Below the pieces are notes generated by a model. It ran no database searches. It saw only the letters and a list, made by a program, of their open reading frames with translations, and had not been told where the DNA came from. Shown piece by piece: positions 1 to 8,529 of a DNA stretch of 47,421 nt. Within the stretch, counting starts at the first letter, position 1, and each line of letters starts with the position of its first letter. The stretch comes from Rhizobium sp. Root482 (GTDB lineage: Bacteria > Pseudomonadota > Alphaproteobacteria > Rhizobiales > Rhizobiaceae), in NCBI RefSeq assembly GCF_001426565.1, contig NZ_LMFA01000011.1, positions 1 to 47,421 on the forward strand. Reading direction: 5' to 3'. The translations under genes were made by a program, and so were the position numbers.

Positions 1-60
1 CGGCCCAATATGGGCATCGGCGGCATAACACCCGCACAGAAACTGAAAATGGCCGCGTGA
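1..60 (+). pseudogene. C-terminal end of IS3/IS481-type transposase (partial at window edge)
   Basis: The first 60 bases read in one open frame to a TGA and give a tail containing NMGIGGITPAQKL. This matches the extreme C-terminus typical of IS3/IS481-type integrase-fold transposases (pattern NMxxGGxTPxQ). Only about 19 residues are inside the window, so nothing can be said about activity. It is followed by a short hairpin and then directly by the interior of a Ku gene, so it is the end of an inserted element. Confidence 0.7.
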
Positions 61-101
61 ATTCTACTGCGGAGCCCCGTTAAAAACGGGGGGATTACCT
101 G
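61..101. repeat. Right end of IS element with hairpin
   Basis: After the transposase stop a 7-bp stem (positions 75-81 pairing with 85-91, loop AAA) is followed by GGGGATTACC. The Ku reading frame starts being recognisable at position 102, so the IS boundary is placed near 99-101. The exact terminal repeat cannot be confirmed because the other end lies outside the window. Confidence 0.5.
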
Positions 102-566
102 AAGAGCAGCAACGTCGCAGCCATTGCCGATACGGTGTTGTTCCGGCGTGTGCGCACAGTCCTGATCCGTCCCTTCGACAAGGGACTGGTCGCATCGACG
201 CTAAACTTCGACTACGAGGTTCGCTCTGCCAAGGATGCCTTCAAAGACGCCCCCGATATAAAGATAAAGGACGAATTTCTGGACCTTGCCAATCACATCA
301 TCTCATCGAAGAAAGGTAAATTCGATCCAAGCACATTCGACGATCGCTACGAGGCAGCTCTTGCGGAGTTGGTAAAGGCCAAGATCGAAGGCCGTAAGAT
401 CAAGCCGAAGCCGGAACCCGAAACAACCAAAGTCATCGATCTCATGGAGGCTTTGCGCGCAAGCGCCCGCCTGTCAAAGACGGATGGCAAAGCCAAAGCC
501 GCAAAGTCCAAAGCGCAGTCGCCTGCAAGGAAGCGGAAAGCGACACCAAGAAAGAAGGCTGGCTGA
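102..566 (+). pseudogene. Ku gene, 5'-truncated by an IS
   Basis: This frame encodes the C-terminal half of a bacterial Ku protein, the DNA-end-binding ring protein of non-homologous end joining. It aligns by eye with the intact Ku at 35483-36379: [36 protein letters not shown] and [10 protein letters not shown] are shared, followed by a Lys/Ala-rich tail. Homology starts abruptly at 102, right after the IS end, so roughly the first 165 residues (most of the beta-barrel ring) are missing. The GTG at 135 is not a convincing natural start. It ends 7 bases from the stop of the convergent intact Ku gene. Probably inactive; a fragment of the lysine-rich tail could still be made from a promoter in the IS. 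Confidence 0.85.
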
Positions 567-573
567 TCGTCGC

Positions 574-1374
574 TCAACGGGCCTTCAAACTCTTCTTCAA
601 GGCTGCCATCAGATCGACGACGTTTTCTCCCTTCGGGCGAGCGTGGTGCTGCTCCGCCGGCTCAACCTTCTTTTTCTTCGAGTTTTTCTTTTTCTTGTCC
701 TTGATGATGTCGAGAAGACGGTCTTGGACCGGGTCTTCGAGAATTGATGGATCCCACGGGGCGGATCGGGCGGTGATGAATTTTTCCATCATCTTCATAT
801 GTTCGGATTCCGACTCTTCTGCCGTCATCGAGCCGAAATAGTCATCCGGATCGCGAATTTCGTCCCCATAACGCAATGTCCAAAGCACAATTCCGTTTTC
901 CCGCGGCTCGAGCATGACAGCGCGTTCGCGTCGATACATGACGAGCTTTGCGATGCCCACAACTTTGGATCTGGCCATCGCATCGCGGATAACGGCAAAC
1001 GGCTCCTCGCCCACTTCATCGTCCGGCACCAGGAAATGAGGCGTATCGTACCAGATCCCTTCGATATCATCCTTGGGAACGAAACTGTCAATATCGATCG
1101 TCCGAGCGCTTTCAAGTTCGACCGCTTCCAGCTCTTCGTCTTCCAGCATGACATAGTCGTCCTCGCCACGCTCGAAACCCTTAACTCTGTCATCTTCCTC
1201 GACGACCTTGCCTGTGACGGAATCGATATATTGGCTGACAACCCTGCTTTCGGTTTGCCTATTCAAGGTGTGAAAGCGGACTCTCTCAGCTTCGGTGGTT
1301 GCTGGCATCATCGAAACCCGGCAAGTGACGAGGGAAAGTTTTAAGTAGCCTTTCCAGAACGATCGCGGGGCCAT
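574..1374 (-). CDS. ku: Ku protein (non-homologous end joining)
   Basis: Predicted 266-residue bacterial Ku. As a homodimer it threads onto double-strand DNA ends, protects them and recruits LigD. It begins APRSFWKGYLKLSLVTC and contains FHTLNR, VSQYIDSVTGK, VKGFERGEDDYV, IEGIWYDTP, ERAVMLEPR, GIVLWTLRYGDE and PVQDRLLDII, then a Lys-rich C-terminal extension. The start at 1374 is chosen because GGAGGAAATC immediately precedes the ATG; the same ribosome site precedes the Ku at 34658-35470. The frame stays open a further 100 codons upstream, but those encode an IS110 transposase tail and not Ku. It faces the truncated Ku at 102-566 tail to tail. A candidate EcfG-type promoter lies about 70-95 bases upstream. 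Confidence 0.93.
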   Translation of the reverse strand: MAPRSFWKGYLKLSLVTCRVSMMPATTEAERVRFHTLNRQTESRVVSQYIDSVTGKVVEEDDRVKGFERGEDDYVMLEDEELEAVELESARTIDIDSFVPKDDIEGIWYDTPHFLVPDDEVGEEPFAVIRDAMARSKVVGIAKLVMYRRERAVMLEPRENGIVLWTLRYGDEIRDPDDYFGSMTAEESESEHMKMMEKFITARSAPWDPSILEDPVQDRLLDIIKDKKKKNSKKKKVEPAEQHHARPKGENVVDLMAALKKSLKAR

Positions 1375-1443
1375 GATTTCCTCCCTGGATGCTTCGACAT
1401 CGGTCGAGCTTGTGGACAGAGTTCTCGTTGGCTGACCAAGCAG

Positions 1444-1468
1444 AACAGGCGTCACAATAAATTGTTCC
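1444..1468 (-). promoter_or_regulatory. Candidate EcfG (RpoE2-type) promoter for ku
   Basis: On the minus strand GGAAC (1464-1468) is followed after 16 bases by TGTT (1444-1447). The general stress sigma factors of alphaproteobacteria use GGAAC-N16/17-CGTT, so this fits except for the first base of the -10 element. It is about 70 bases upstream of the ku start. NHEJ genes of rhizobia are known to be under RpoE2-type control; assignment here is from the motif only. Confidence 0.45.
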
Positions 1469-1502
1469 ATGCATGGATTCCGGGCTTTGAGTATCCGTTT
1501 TG

Positions 1503-1890
1503 ACCAAGCTGTTTTTGTCTTCCAATGCCTTCCGTCTCTGATGAGGGCATTTACGAGAACGAGATCGGCATTGAAGCGGGATGCGACGAGAGCGGGCATG
1601 TAGAGTCTGGCGCAGGTTTGCGCGTCCACCGCAGATGAAGCGCTTGCCCTTCCATTTTCCCGATTCCCTGGCATGCGGCGCGAGCCCGGCCAGGGAGACG
1701 GCCTGGCGTTGGTCGAGCGCGTCGAGCTCTGACATCTCGGTCAGCATCACACAGGCGGTGAGATCGAAACGCCGGAATGGAGACAAGGATGTCCAGCCTT
1801 GCGGCCAGGGTGTCGTCCAGTTTCACCAGCTTCAAGGCCTCTTAATCGATCGCCTTGATTTGGCTTTCGACCAGTTTCAATCGCGCCTCC
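1503..1890 (-). pseudogene. IS110-family transposase remnant (C-terminal part, frameshifted)
   Basis: Three frames in succession give the IS110/IS116/IS902 C-terminal domain: DDTLAARLDILVSIPAF, then LTACVMLTEM and QAVSLAGLAPHARESGKWKGKRFI with CGGRANLRQTL, then LYMPALVASRFNADL joined to LVNALIRDGRHWK. A TAA interrupts the region near 1850, at least two frame changes are needed, and about 25 residues are missing between NADL and LVNAL. The N-terminal DEDD domain is absent. It abuts an IS481 fragment near 1890-1897 and reads in frame into the ku gene without a stop. Confidence 0.8.
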
Positions 1891-1896
1891 TCGCTT

Positions 1897-2182
1897 GCGG
1901 GGTGTAGAGACAGTCGTCGAGCGGCAGCAGCGTATGTTGGTGGAATGCGACGATGATCGCCTCTTCATCGCTCGACAGGACGGTCGGCTTCGGCTCACTC
2001 GGACCCGTCGGCAGATCGACGACCGCAGTTCGCCATTTCCACTTCGCCACGGTCTTGTGGCTTATGCCGTAGCGCTTCGTGAGAGCCCTCAGGCTCTCTC
2101 GACTATGTTGTATCGCTCGACGGACTGCCTCTGTCGTCGTGGCGCTTGCGTGAAGAACCTGGCCCATAATGCTTTCCTCCAT
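1897..2182 (-). pseudogene. IS481-family transposase, N-terminal fragment
   Basis: About 95 residues starting MGQVLHASATTTEAVRRAIQ with a helix-turn-helix region (LRALTKRYGISHKTVAKWK) and the linker TGPSEPKPTVLS, followed by HTLLPLDDCLY. This is the conserved N-terminus of rhizobial IS481 transposases. Homology stops after DDCLY where the IS110 remnant begins, so the DDE catalytic core is missing. The ATG at about 2167 (MGQVL) or the one at 2182 would be the original start. Confidence 0.85.
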
Positions 2183-2228
2183 TCAATGGATGAGAGTGCA
2201 CCATCAAAGTCCGGGATCAGACACCTAG
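2183..2228 (-). repeat. IS481 left terminus with CTAG target site
   Basis: Reading the minus strand, TGTCTGATCCCGGACTTTGA begins at 2223, the terminal inverted repeat expected just upstream of this transposase. It is bordered by CTAG at 2225-2228. IS481 elements are known to insert in and duplicate CTAG. The partner end is not present next to the truncated transposase, so the duplication cannot be verified. Confidence 0.55.
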
Positions 2229-2520
2229 TGGCGCTCATCGCCGCAAGGTTGACGGAAGCTCAAGAGCCGCCCCGGCGCATATGCAGGTCGGCATAGAGAA
2301 TGCCTCAAAAAGCGATGGGTGATTCCAACAGGTTATGATTCCTTCGGGTTCGCGAGATTTGATGGAGGTGCCGTGCGCCTCGTTTTGTGAAGCGACGATC
2401 TTTATCGACACTCCCCGTCGCAATATCTGCCGTGAGGTTCTCAAGGCGTACCGGACGACGTTGTGACAAACCGGGGGCAGTAACGCTTCTTCCGCGCAAA
2501 GCACCTAGGTTCAATACCGC
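2229..2520. other. Unassigned spacer between IS481 end and trbH remnant
   Basis: About 290 bases with short open frames on the minus strand that show no recognisable family, ribosome site or composition supporting a gene. A second CTAG occurs near 2506. I see no RNA gene here. Confidence 0.4.
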
Positions 2521-2853
2521 GTGACTTTTAAACCTTCGAACAGGAATCCGGTTCCGGCGTTTTTGGAGGCCGTCTCAAGCTCTGCCGCAAGCGCAATCGC
2601 GGGCGACCTCGCAAGTCGCCTCGCGGAACAGATGCCACCTGCGACCAATCCTGTTCGCCTGAAATCCGATCAAAGTGAGTTTGCCGTCGCCCTTGAGGCC
2701 GCACTCAAAGGCTGGGGCTACTCGGTCGTGTCCGAGGCCACCGCCAAGAACGACAAGGCGATCGAGCTCGGCTGCGGCGCGACAATCAGGATGAGAATGC
2801 GCGTCAATCAAGATGAGAATCTGTCAGCCCTGCTGGAACGTAGGAGGGCGTAG
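2521..2853 (+). pseudogene. TrbH-like conjugal transfer lipoprotein, truncated both ends
   Basis: The 110-codon frame contains [20 protein letters not shown] and [18 protein letters not shown], which resemble the conserved middle of TrbH, a lipoprotein of the quorum-regulated trb mating-pair-formation operon on agrobacterial and rhizobial plasmids. The lipoprotein signal is missing at the start (GTG, no clear ribosome site) and the last 25 or so residues (after AIELG) read into the IS21-type end and hairpin at 2785-2882. No other trb genes are near. The TrbH match is from memory of the family and should be searched. Confidence 0.5.
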
Positions 2854-2882
2854 CCCGACCGGAGTTCCAGCAGGGCTGACAG
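2785..2882. repeat. IS21-type terminus: direct repeat plus 19-bp perfect hairpin
   Basis: Two copies of ATCA(G/A)GATGAGAAT lie about 25 bases apart in 2786-2820. They are followed by a perfect 19-bp inverted repeat (2821-2839 with 2864-2882, arm CTGTCAGCCCTGCTGGAAC) with a 24-base loop that itself contains GGGC-GTA-GCCC (2846-2856). Repeated internal motifs at the ends are a known feature of IS21 elements, and an IstA N-terminus starts 72 bases downstream. The hairpin also contains the stop of the trbH-like frame. Confidence 0.55.
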
Positions 2883-2941
2883 CGAGATTTTTCGGCTCGT
2901 TTGTGTATCGCGGCCGGCCCAGTATCGAGGTGTATTCCTGA

Positions 2942-3534
<593 letters not shown>

Positions 3535-4446
3535 TTAGCGTAGGGCCACCTCAGCCTTCTCGTCCTTGAGGGCGTTTTCAAACAGCGATTTTCCCGGCCC
3601 GACGAGCCATTCCTCAAGCGAAGTCAGATGACCAAATTCCCGCTCCAGGGCCGGGATATCCGCGGCGCCGGCGAGCAAACCATTGTCCAGAAGTTCAGTC
3701 AGGCGGTTGAGGAAAGGATTTCTCGCAAGCAACTCTTCAGGGAAGCGCCTGTAAACGATCGGTTTGCCGGCAGCTTTTGTGAATGCCTGTTCAACCTCCT
3801 TGCCGGTCACAGATGCACTCGCAAGATCGATCGCCTTACCGGCGAAACGATCCGGGGCAAAGAGGATTTCGGCGTTGATCCGGCCGAGGTCGTCCACCGC
3901 GATCATCTGCATGGACTGCTCTGGCCGCATGAAGAAGGTGAATTCGCTCTGAGGCAGTCCCATCCCGGGCAGAAGCATCATCTCCATAAAGCTTGCCGGA
4001 CGGGTGATCGTGCTCTTTATCGGAAGGCTTCGCACATAACCTTCAATTTCGGACTTGCTGTCGAAATGACCCATTCCCGTCGGACCTTTTCCCGCTGCGC
4101 CGCCGGAAGAATAGACGAGATGTCCAACGCCCTGCCGAAGTGCGCTGTCCGCGATAGCCTTGCCTTGCCAGACTTCCTGTTCGTCCGTTATTTCACCTGC
4201 CGGTGAACTGGTCTGGACACTGAAAAGGCCGGCGATGCCGACTATCGCCCGGTCGATTGAGTCCAGATCAAACAGATCGCCGACGACCAAGGAAAAACCT
4301 TCGGCAGCCAAAGCCTTGGCCTTGCCGCTTTCCGGATCGCGAACAAAAGCCCGCACCTTTCTCCCGTTGACTTTCAGTGCACGCGCAACCGCTCCGCCTT
4401 GTTGCCCCGTCGCGCCAAACACGAGAAATTCCGCATTGTGATCCAT
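3535..4446 (-). CDS. NmrA/HSCARG-like NAD(P)-binding protein
   Basis: About 303 residues with an N-terminal Rossmann motif GATGQQGGAVA at residues 9-19, then VRAFVRDP typical of the NADP-binding loop of NmrA-like proteins, and YSSGGAAGKG and RPASFMEMML in the middle. The family consists of atypical short-chain dehydrogenases; many bind NAD(P) and act as redox sensors or reductases, without the classical Tyr-x-x-x-Lys pair. Start chosen at the second ATG (4446), which has GGATGG 8 bases upstream; the first ATG (4458) has no ribosome site. It is transcribed divergently from an HxlR regulator 117 bases away, the usual partner arrangement. Confidence 0.85.
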   Translation of the reverse strand: MDHNAEFLVFGATGQQGGAVARALKVNGRKVRAFVRDPESGKAKALAAEGFSLVVGDLFDLDSIDRAIVGIAGLFSVQTSSPAGEITDEQEVWQGKAIADSALRQGVGHLVYSSGGAAGKGPTGMGHFDSKSEIEGYVRSLPIKSTITRPASFMEMMLLPGMGLPQSEFTFFMRPEQSMQMIAVDDLGRINAEILFAPDRFAGKAIDLASASVTGKEVEQAFTKAAGKPIVYRRFPEELLARNPFLNRLTELLDNGLLAGAADIPALEREFGHLTSLEEWLVGPGKSLFENALKDEKAEVALR

Positions 4447-4563
4447 ATCAGTTACCATCCGTAATTAATGAAGGTTATCAAATGATACTGATTGAAAATC
4501 GGCGCAAGACGGCACATTTTTGTTCGTCGGTTACATCATCATAACCATTGAAGGAGTCCATCG
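4447..4563. promoter_or_regulatory. Divergent promoter region of nmrA-like and hxlR genes
   Basis: The 117-base, AT-rich spacer (compared with the flanking genes) must carry both promoters. It contains GGTTATCAAATGATACTGATTG near 4473-4495 and GGTTACATCATCATAACC (4530-4547), whose arms GGTTA/TAACC form an interrupted palindrome, a plausible regulator site. Assignment to HxlR is inference. Confidence 0.35.
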
Positions 4564-4998
4564 GTGCAGCGTGAAATCAATGGCCGTCCTGTTATCGAAA
4601 CCGCACGAGGTCCCGTATTGACTCCTTGCGCACCTGGAAGCGTTCTGGCCCGTCTCGGCGACAAATGGACTATACTGGTCGTATCCATGCTTGCGCTGTC
4701 GCCTGATGCACCCATGCGGTTCGGCGCGATCCGACGCGGCATTCCGAACATTTCGCAACGGATGCTGACGCTCACGCTTCGTCGTCTCGAGCGCGACGGT
4801 CTTGTTGCGCGTCATTACTATCCTGAAGTGCCGCCGCGGGTTGAATATGAATTGACGGCCCGCGGCAGATCCATGCTGGAGCCGCTGGCTGCATTCACAG
4901 GCTGGATCAGGGATACCTGGCAAGACATTGAAGCCTCGCGGAAAGAATTCGATGATATTGATCGAAGCGGAACAAGCGTCGATTCGCCTTCGAAGTGA
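4564..4998 (+). CDS. HxlR-family transcriptional regulator
   Basis: Predicted 144-residue winged-helix protein. Core features are LARLGDKWTILVV (residues 29-41), MRFGAIRRGIPNISQRMLT (recognition helix), LRRLERDGLVARHYYPEVPPRVEYELT (wing) and ARGRSMLEPL. HxlR proteins are small MarR-like dimers, often sensing quinones, aldehydes or oxidants through a cysteine; here the only cysteine is Cys22 just before the winged helix (LTPCAPGSV), a typical position. GTG start with AAGGAG 7 bases upstream. Probably controls the divergent NmrA-like gene through the shared intergenic region. Confidence 0.92.
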   Translation: MQREINGRPVIETARGPVLTPCAPGSVLARLGDKWTILVVSMLALSPDAPMRFGAIRRGIPNISQRMLTLTLRRLERDGLVARHYYPEVPPRVEYELTARGRSMLEPLAAFTGWIRDTWQDIEASRKEFDDIDRSGTSVDSPSK

Positions 4999-5025
4999 AG
5001 ATGAAACGGATCAAAACCGTTTCCG

Positions 5026-5108
5026 CCGACGCAAGGCGAGCGGCTGCGGACGGTTCCCTACAGGCACCGCAACACTACGCTGGTCGCGGGTCTGCTCATG
5101 TCCGGCAA
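5026..5108 (+). pseudogene. IS630-type transposase fragment
   Basis: One frame reads QGERLRTVPYRHRNTTLVAGL, which parallels the conserved IS630 DDE segment of the form RGERLR..PHGH.KTTTLVAGL. Only about 28 residues match; the same frame stays open to 5232 without further recognisable similarity. There is no start. The surrounding 4999-5314 spacer otherwise shows nothing. Confidence 0.5.
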
Positions 5109-5314
5109 AGCATACTCGCTACCGGCGGTTCGCTTGCGAGCATTGGCTGTTTCCGTCGACGGTAGAACCGACTTGACGATTGCTGGCTGCAACCCGGCAA
5201 TGCCGGAGGATGCAGAACGGGTCAATCACTGAGCAACAACCCGGAAGCAACAGGAGGGTGCTGCCAGCATTGCGGTGTCCACAGAAACAAAGTCGCTTCG
5301 CCTAACGTCACCTG

Positions 5315-6295
5315 TTATCTTGCGGCAGATGTTCCATCCTGCGCGGGTTGGCTTCTTCCGTCTTTTTGTGAACTCCACGTTAGGAAGCTCCCTGGTTTGA
5401 CGCCATCCGTCCGCGCCTTCTCGATCAGTGGTGTCAGGGTGCTCTTGACGAATTCTTCCATTGTCGTTGGCAGCGCCGGACGATCATCGAGAAACTTTAC
5501 ACGCCCATCGTTGAGAGCAGCCGAGGTATTCTTGTCATAGACCCACCGATCGAGCGTTCCGAACCTCTCCCGGAATACCGTTTCGACCTCACGATCATTC
5601 GGATCGACGAAACCATAATCAACCTCTCGCCCAATGGCACGGCCGATCATCGCGGCGATTTCGGTCATCGTGTAATCGATCCCCAGTTGCTTCACCGATC
5701 GGTGCTGGCCAGTCGGCGTGTCAAACTCCTTCGCCGCGAAATCCGCGATGTCCTCAATGGCAACCCAGGGATTTTTGACATTGGGCTCAAGAGTCCAGCC
5801 GATCCTGTGGTACCGGGCGATCGCGTCGCTCCATCTGGCCAGGTCCTGCATGAACCAACCGCCCTGCAGGTGCACCAAATTGATGTCGCCCAGCCGGTTG
5901 AGGATCTGGTCCAGAATATGGAAACCCTGGAAATGACCCGTATTTCCACTTACCTCGGATCCCATCCCGGTCAGGCTCACGGCCAGTTTCACTGGGGAAT
6001 CCCGAAGTGCGTCGAAAAACCGAAGCGCTACCGCAGGGTAGTGCCCATGGAAGTCTTCCGATCCCCAAAGGGTCTTGACCATCAGGAAAGCAGCGTCAGC
6101 GTCTTCGAAGAACGTGACAAGTTCGCCAGCACCCGTGTCGAAACTGCCAATGAATGGTTCTGCTCCCTTCGCGACAAGGGCATCGAGGGCAGGCCCTCCC
6201 CTCGAAAGAGCTTTGATCGAATGGCCTTTGGCCAAAAGGTTTTCGGTCAGTCTGGCGCCGATCCTGCCGGTCGCGCCAACCACGGCAATACGCAT
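5315..6295 (-). CDS. NmrA-like NAD(P)-binding oxidoreductase
   Basis: Predicted 326 residues. It opens with MRIAVVGATGRIGARLTENL (Rossmann fold, GATGRIG) and contains IKALSRGG, LVHLQGGWFMQDLARW and WVAIEDIADFAAKEF, the layout of NmrA-like/NAD(P)H-binding proteins acting on small electrophiles or as redox sensors. AGGAG lies 8 bases before the ATG. It diverges from an AraC-type regulator 71 bases away, mirroring the nmrA-like/HxlR pair 1 kb to the left. Specific substrate unknown. The C-terminal 20 residues (SSQKDGRSQPAQDG) are low-complexity and probably disordered. Confidence 0.85.
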   Translation of the reverse strand: MRIAVVGATGRIGARLTENLLAKGHSIKALSRGGPALDALVAKGAEPFIGSFDTGAGELVTFFEDADAAFLMVKTLWGSEDFHGHYPAVALRFFDALRDSPVKLAVSLTGMGSEVSGNTGHFQGFHILDQILNRLGDINLVHLQGGWFMQDLARWSDAIARYHRIGWTLEPNVKNPWVAIEDIADFAAKEFDTPTGQHRSVKQLGIDYTMTEIAAMIGRAIGREVDYGFVDPNDREVETVFRERFGTLDRWVYDKNTSAALNDGRVKFLDDRPALPTTMEEFVKSTLTPLIEKARTDGVKPGSFLTWSSQKDGRSQPAQDGTSAAR

Positions 6296-6366
6296 GGCTA
6301 AACTCCTGAGTTGTTTAACCAGATCCTAGAGGCTAGCGTGGCGGACGAAAGTGGAGATAATGCCAT

Positions 6367-7182
6367 ATGATCTCGAAAATGGGCCAACCTTCGAACAAGC
6401 CATCCTGCAGCACCGCCATCGACCTGAGCTTCCCGCATGGTCCGGCGATTGCGATCAGAGTGGACTTCGCCGAATATGGAGCCGAGGGGGTGCTACACCA
6501 GCACCCGCAGGGTCAACTGATCTTGGCGCTCCACGGCGCGGTCACCTGCACAGCGGAGAATGGGGTCTGGGTCGTTCCGCCCGACTGCGGACTTTGGGTC
6601 CCCGGCGGCGTTCCTCACAGTAATCAGGTCACGTCCAATGCTCGTCTGACGTACCTTTTTGTCGAGCCCGGCGCGGCCATGCTTCCGGCTAAATGCTGCA
6701 CGCTTTCGGTATCGCCCATGCTTCGGGAGATGATACATCGGGTAGCGGAATTGTCAGAAACTGACGCTCGCGACGCTCATGGCGACCGCCTTGTGCGGGT
6801 CATGCTCGATGAGCTCGCGCTGATGCCGCGCGAGAGGCTGGAGCTACCTGTATCTGATCATCCAAAGATCGCTTTGATCGCTACGGCACTTTTGGCAAAC
6901 CCGAGCGACCGCCGTACCCTCATCCAATGGGCTGAGCATGTCGCCGTCAGTGGGCGAACGTTGAAGAGGCTTATGGTCCAGGAGACAGGATTGAGCTTCG
7001 GCCGCTGGCGTCGCCAGCTCCATCTCGTCATAGCCCTGCGGGAACTTGCCGGCGGTGCGACAGTCCAACAGGTGGCAGGCGAGTTAGGGTACGAATCCAC
7101 GACCGCCTTCATCGTGATGTTCAGGAAGGCGCTCGGGACCACGCCGTCGCGCTACTTTACCGATCGGCTTTTGAGCGCCTAG
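6367..7182 (+). CDS. AraC-family regulator with N-terminal cupin
   Basis: Predicted 271 residues. The N-terminal cupin has LHQHPQGQLILALHG and WVPGGVPHSNQV (about residues 38-95), an effector-sensing fold with histidines. The C-terminal two-helix-turn-helix domain runs from about 175 to 265: ADHVAVSGRTLKRL-like segment AEHVAVSGRTLKRL, then VQQVAGELGYESTTAFIVMFRKALGTTPSRYF. Start at 6367 has GGAG 9 bases upstream. Its likely target is the divergent oxidoreductase. This cupin-AraC architecture is common among repressors/activators of detoxification genes. Confidence 0.92.
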   Translation: MISKMGQPSNKPSCSTAIDLSFPHGPAIAIRVDFAEYGAEGVLHQHPQGQLILALHGAVTCTAENGVWVVPPDCGLWVPGGVPHSNQVTSNARLTYLFVEPGAAMLPAKCCTLSVSPMLREMIHRVAELSETDARDAHGDRLVRVMLDELALMPRERLELPVSDHPKIALIATALLANPSDRRTLIQWAEHVAVSGRTLKRLMVQETGLSFGRWRRQLHLVIALRELAGGATVQQVAGELGYESTTAFIVMFRKALGTTPSRYFTDRLLSA

Positions 7183-7494
7183 CGCGCGTGAGACTTTGCC
7201 CGTCCGAAGGCACTGGCAGTAAGTCTTCGCGATCCGAGCCTCGCGTAGAGTAGGTGGCCTAGATCCCAATTTACTCAGCAGTGAGGTCTCTCCAGCGGTT
7301 TTGGGCTGATCTATAGCCGGGCGTGGAGCAGGGAGCGGGTGCCATTCCGGCTGCACAGCACCGCAACATGTCGCGTGTTGATTGGCGGCCGAACCGGCGG
7401 GTGTGCCAGCCTCGTCCTTCAACTCACCACAGAGGTAGGCTCGGCAGTGGCATTACCCCTTAAGTTGGGGAATGACATTCAATCCGCGATTCCG
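7183..7494. other. Unassigned spacer between AraC gene and IS21 remnant
   Basis: About 310 bases with no recognisable gene. It should include the lost 3' end of the IS21 element (istB is absent). The stretch CCCCTTAAGTTGGGG near 7456-7470 can form a small hairpin, but without a T-tract. Confidence 0.35.
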
Positions 7495-8517
7495 TCAATC
7501 AGCGCCGCAACCTGTGAGCCTGTCATAGCGGGCGCAGTCGGCGACCGGCTCATGGGTCAATCGAAGCGCATCCGGGGTTTGAAGAGTTGCCGCTGGAGCC
7601 GGATCACGGCTGCGGGCCAGGATGTTGATGATCACCGAGGCCGAGCAGACGCCGTGATCCAGCGCCTCTTGGCAGGCCGCATCCACGGCCACCAGACCAT
7701 CGGCCGGAACGCATGCAAGGATGGTGACCATTTGCCGATCACCGTCATGAATGCCCTTCAGTCGCTTGCGGGCTTTCTCCATCGCCGCTGGCAACGCCCA
7801 GTCCCTGAACGGTGCACCATTGCGCAGAGCTCCGGGTTTGCGAGCCAGAATAGGCACATAATGCCAAGGATTGTAGGCTGTCTCGCCCCGGCCAAAGCAA
7901 CGCTGATGCTCTCCCACATTCGCCCCGTCCTGCCGGATGACGATCCGGTCGGCATCGGCATGAACCTCGACAGGGCGGCCGACCGCCGCTGAGAGCACGG
8001 AGTATTTGTTGTTATCGAAACGAACCGTGCAGGTCTTCAACACCGAGGCCGGGACGCTGTGGAAGCCGTCGAATGGCCCGACGTAGTGCACGAGGCTACC
8101 GCGTTCCTCCTCGAACACTTGCCAGATCATTCGCTCGGTCTGCTCGGGATGGCGATGTGCCTTGGCATAGGCGATGCATTTGTCGAGCAGCCAGACAGTC
8201 AGCTCCTCCAGACTTTTGACCCGCAGGCGTGGTGTGAAGAAGCGCTCTCGAACCAGACCGACCTGGTTCTCGACTTGTCCCTTTTCCCATCCGGATGCGG
8301 GCGTGCAGGCAACAGGTTGAACCAGGTAGTGGCTACACATCTGCAGGAAACGGCGGTTATATTGCCGCTCCTTGCCGACGAACACGGTCTCGACCGCCGT
8401 CTTCATGTTGTCGTAGATGCCGCGCGTGCAGGTGCCTCGGAAAAAGTCGAAGGCCTTGTCGTGGGCATGGAACACCATCTCCTGGCTCTCACGCATAACC
8501 AACAACGCTTGCGGTTG
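7495..8517 (-). pseudogene. IS21-family IstA transposase, 5'-truncated
   Basis: About 336 residues of IstA lacking the N-terminus and first catalytic Asp region. Visible are VMRESQEMVFHAHDKAFDFF, GIYDNMKTAVETVFVGKER, YLVQPVACTPASGWEKGQVENQVG (containing the second part of the DDE site), then the C-terminal DNA-binding portion with NPWHYVPILARKPGALRNGAPF. Normal IstA is about 500 residues, so about 160 are missing. No istB follows. The truncation point (about 8517) lies 13 bases from the minE stop, so an insertion or deletion event ended exactly at the min operon. Confidence 0.85.
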
Positions 8518-8529
8518 TGAAGGCGGCTC

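Noticed and set aside
799..1344. Plus-strand frame of 181 codons
   Set aside because: It is antisense to the ku gene and shows no protein-like motifs.
574..1674. Long form of Ku with a 100-residue N-terminal extension
   Set aside because: The extension encodes an IS110 transposase tail in the same frame; the real ATG with GGAGGAAATC is at 1374.
2235..2520. Possible genes between IS481 and trbH remnants
   Set aside because: Only short overlapping frames without ribosome sites.
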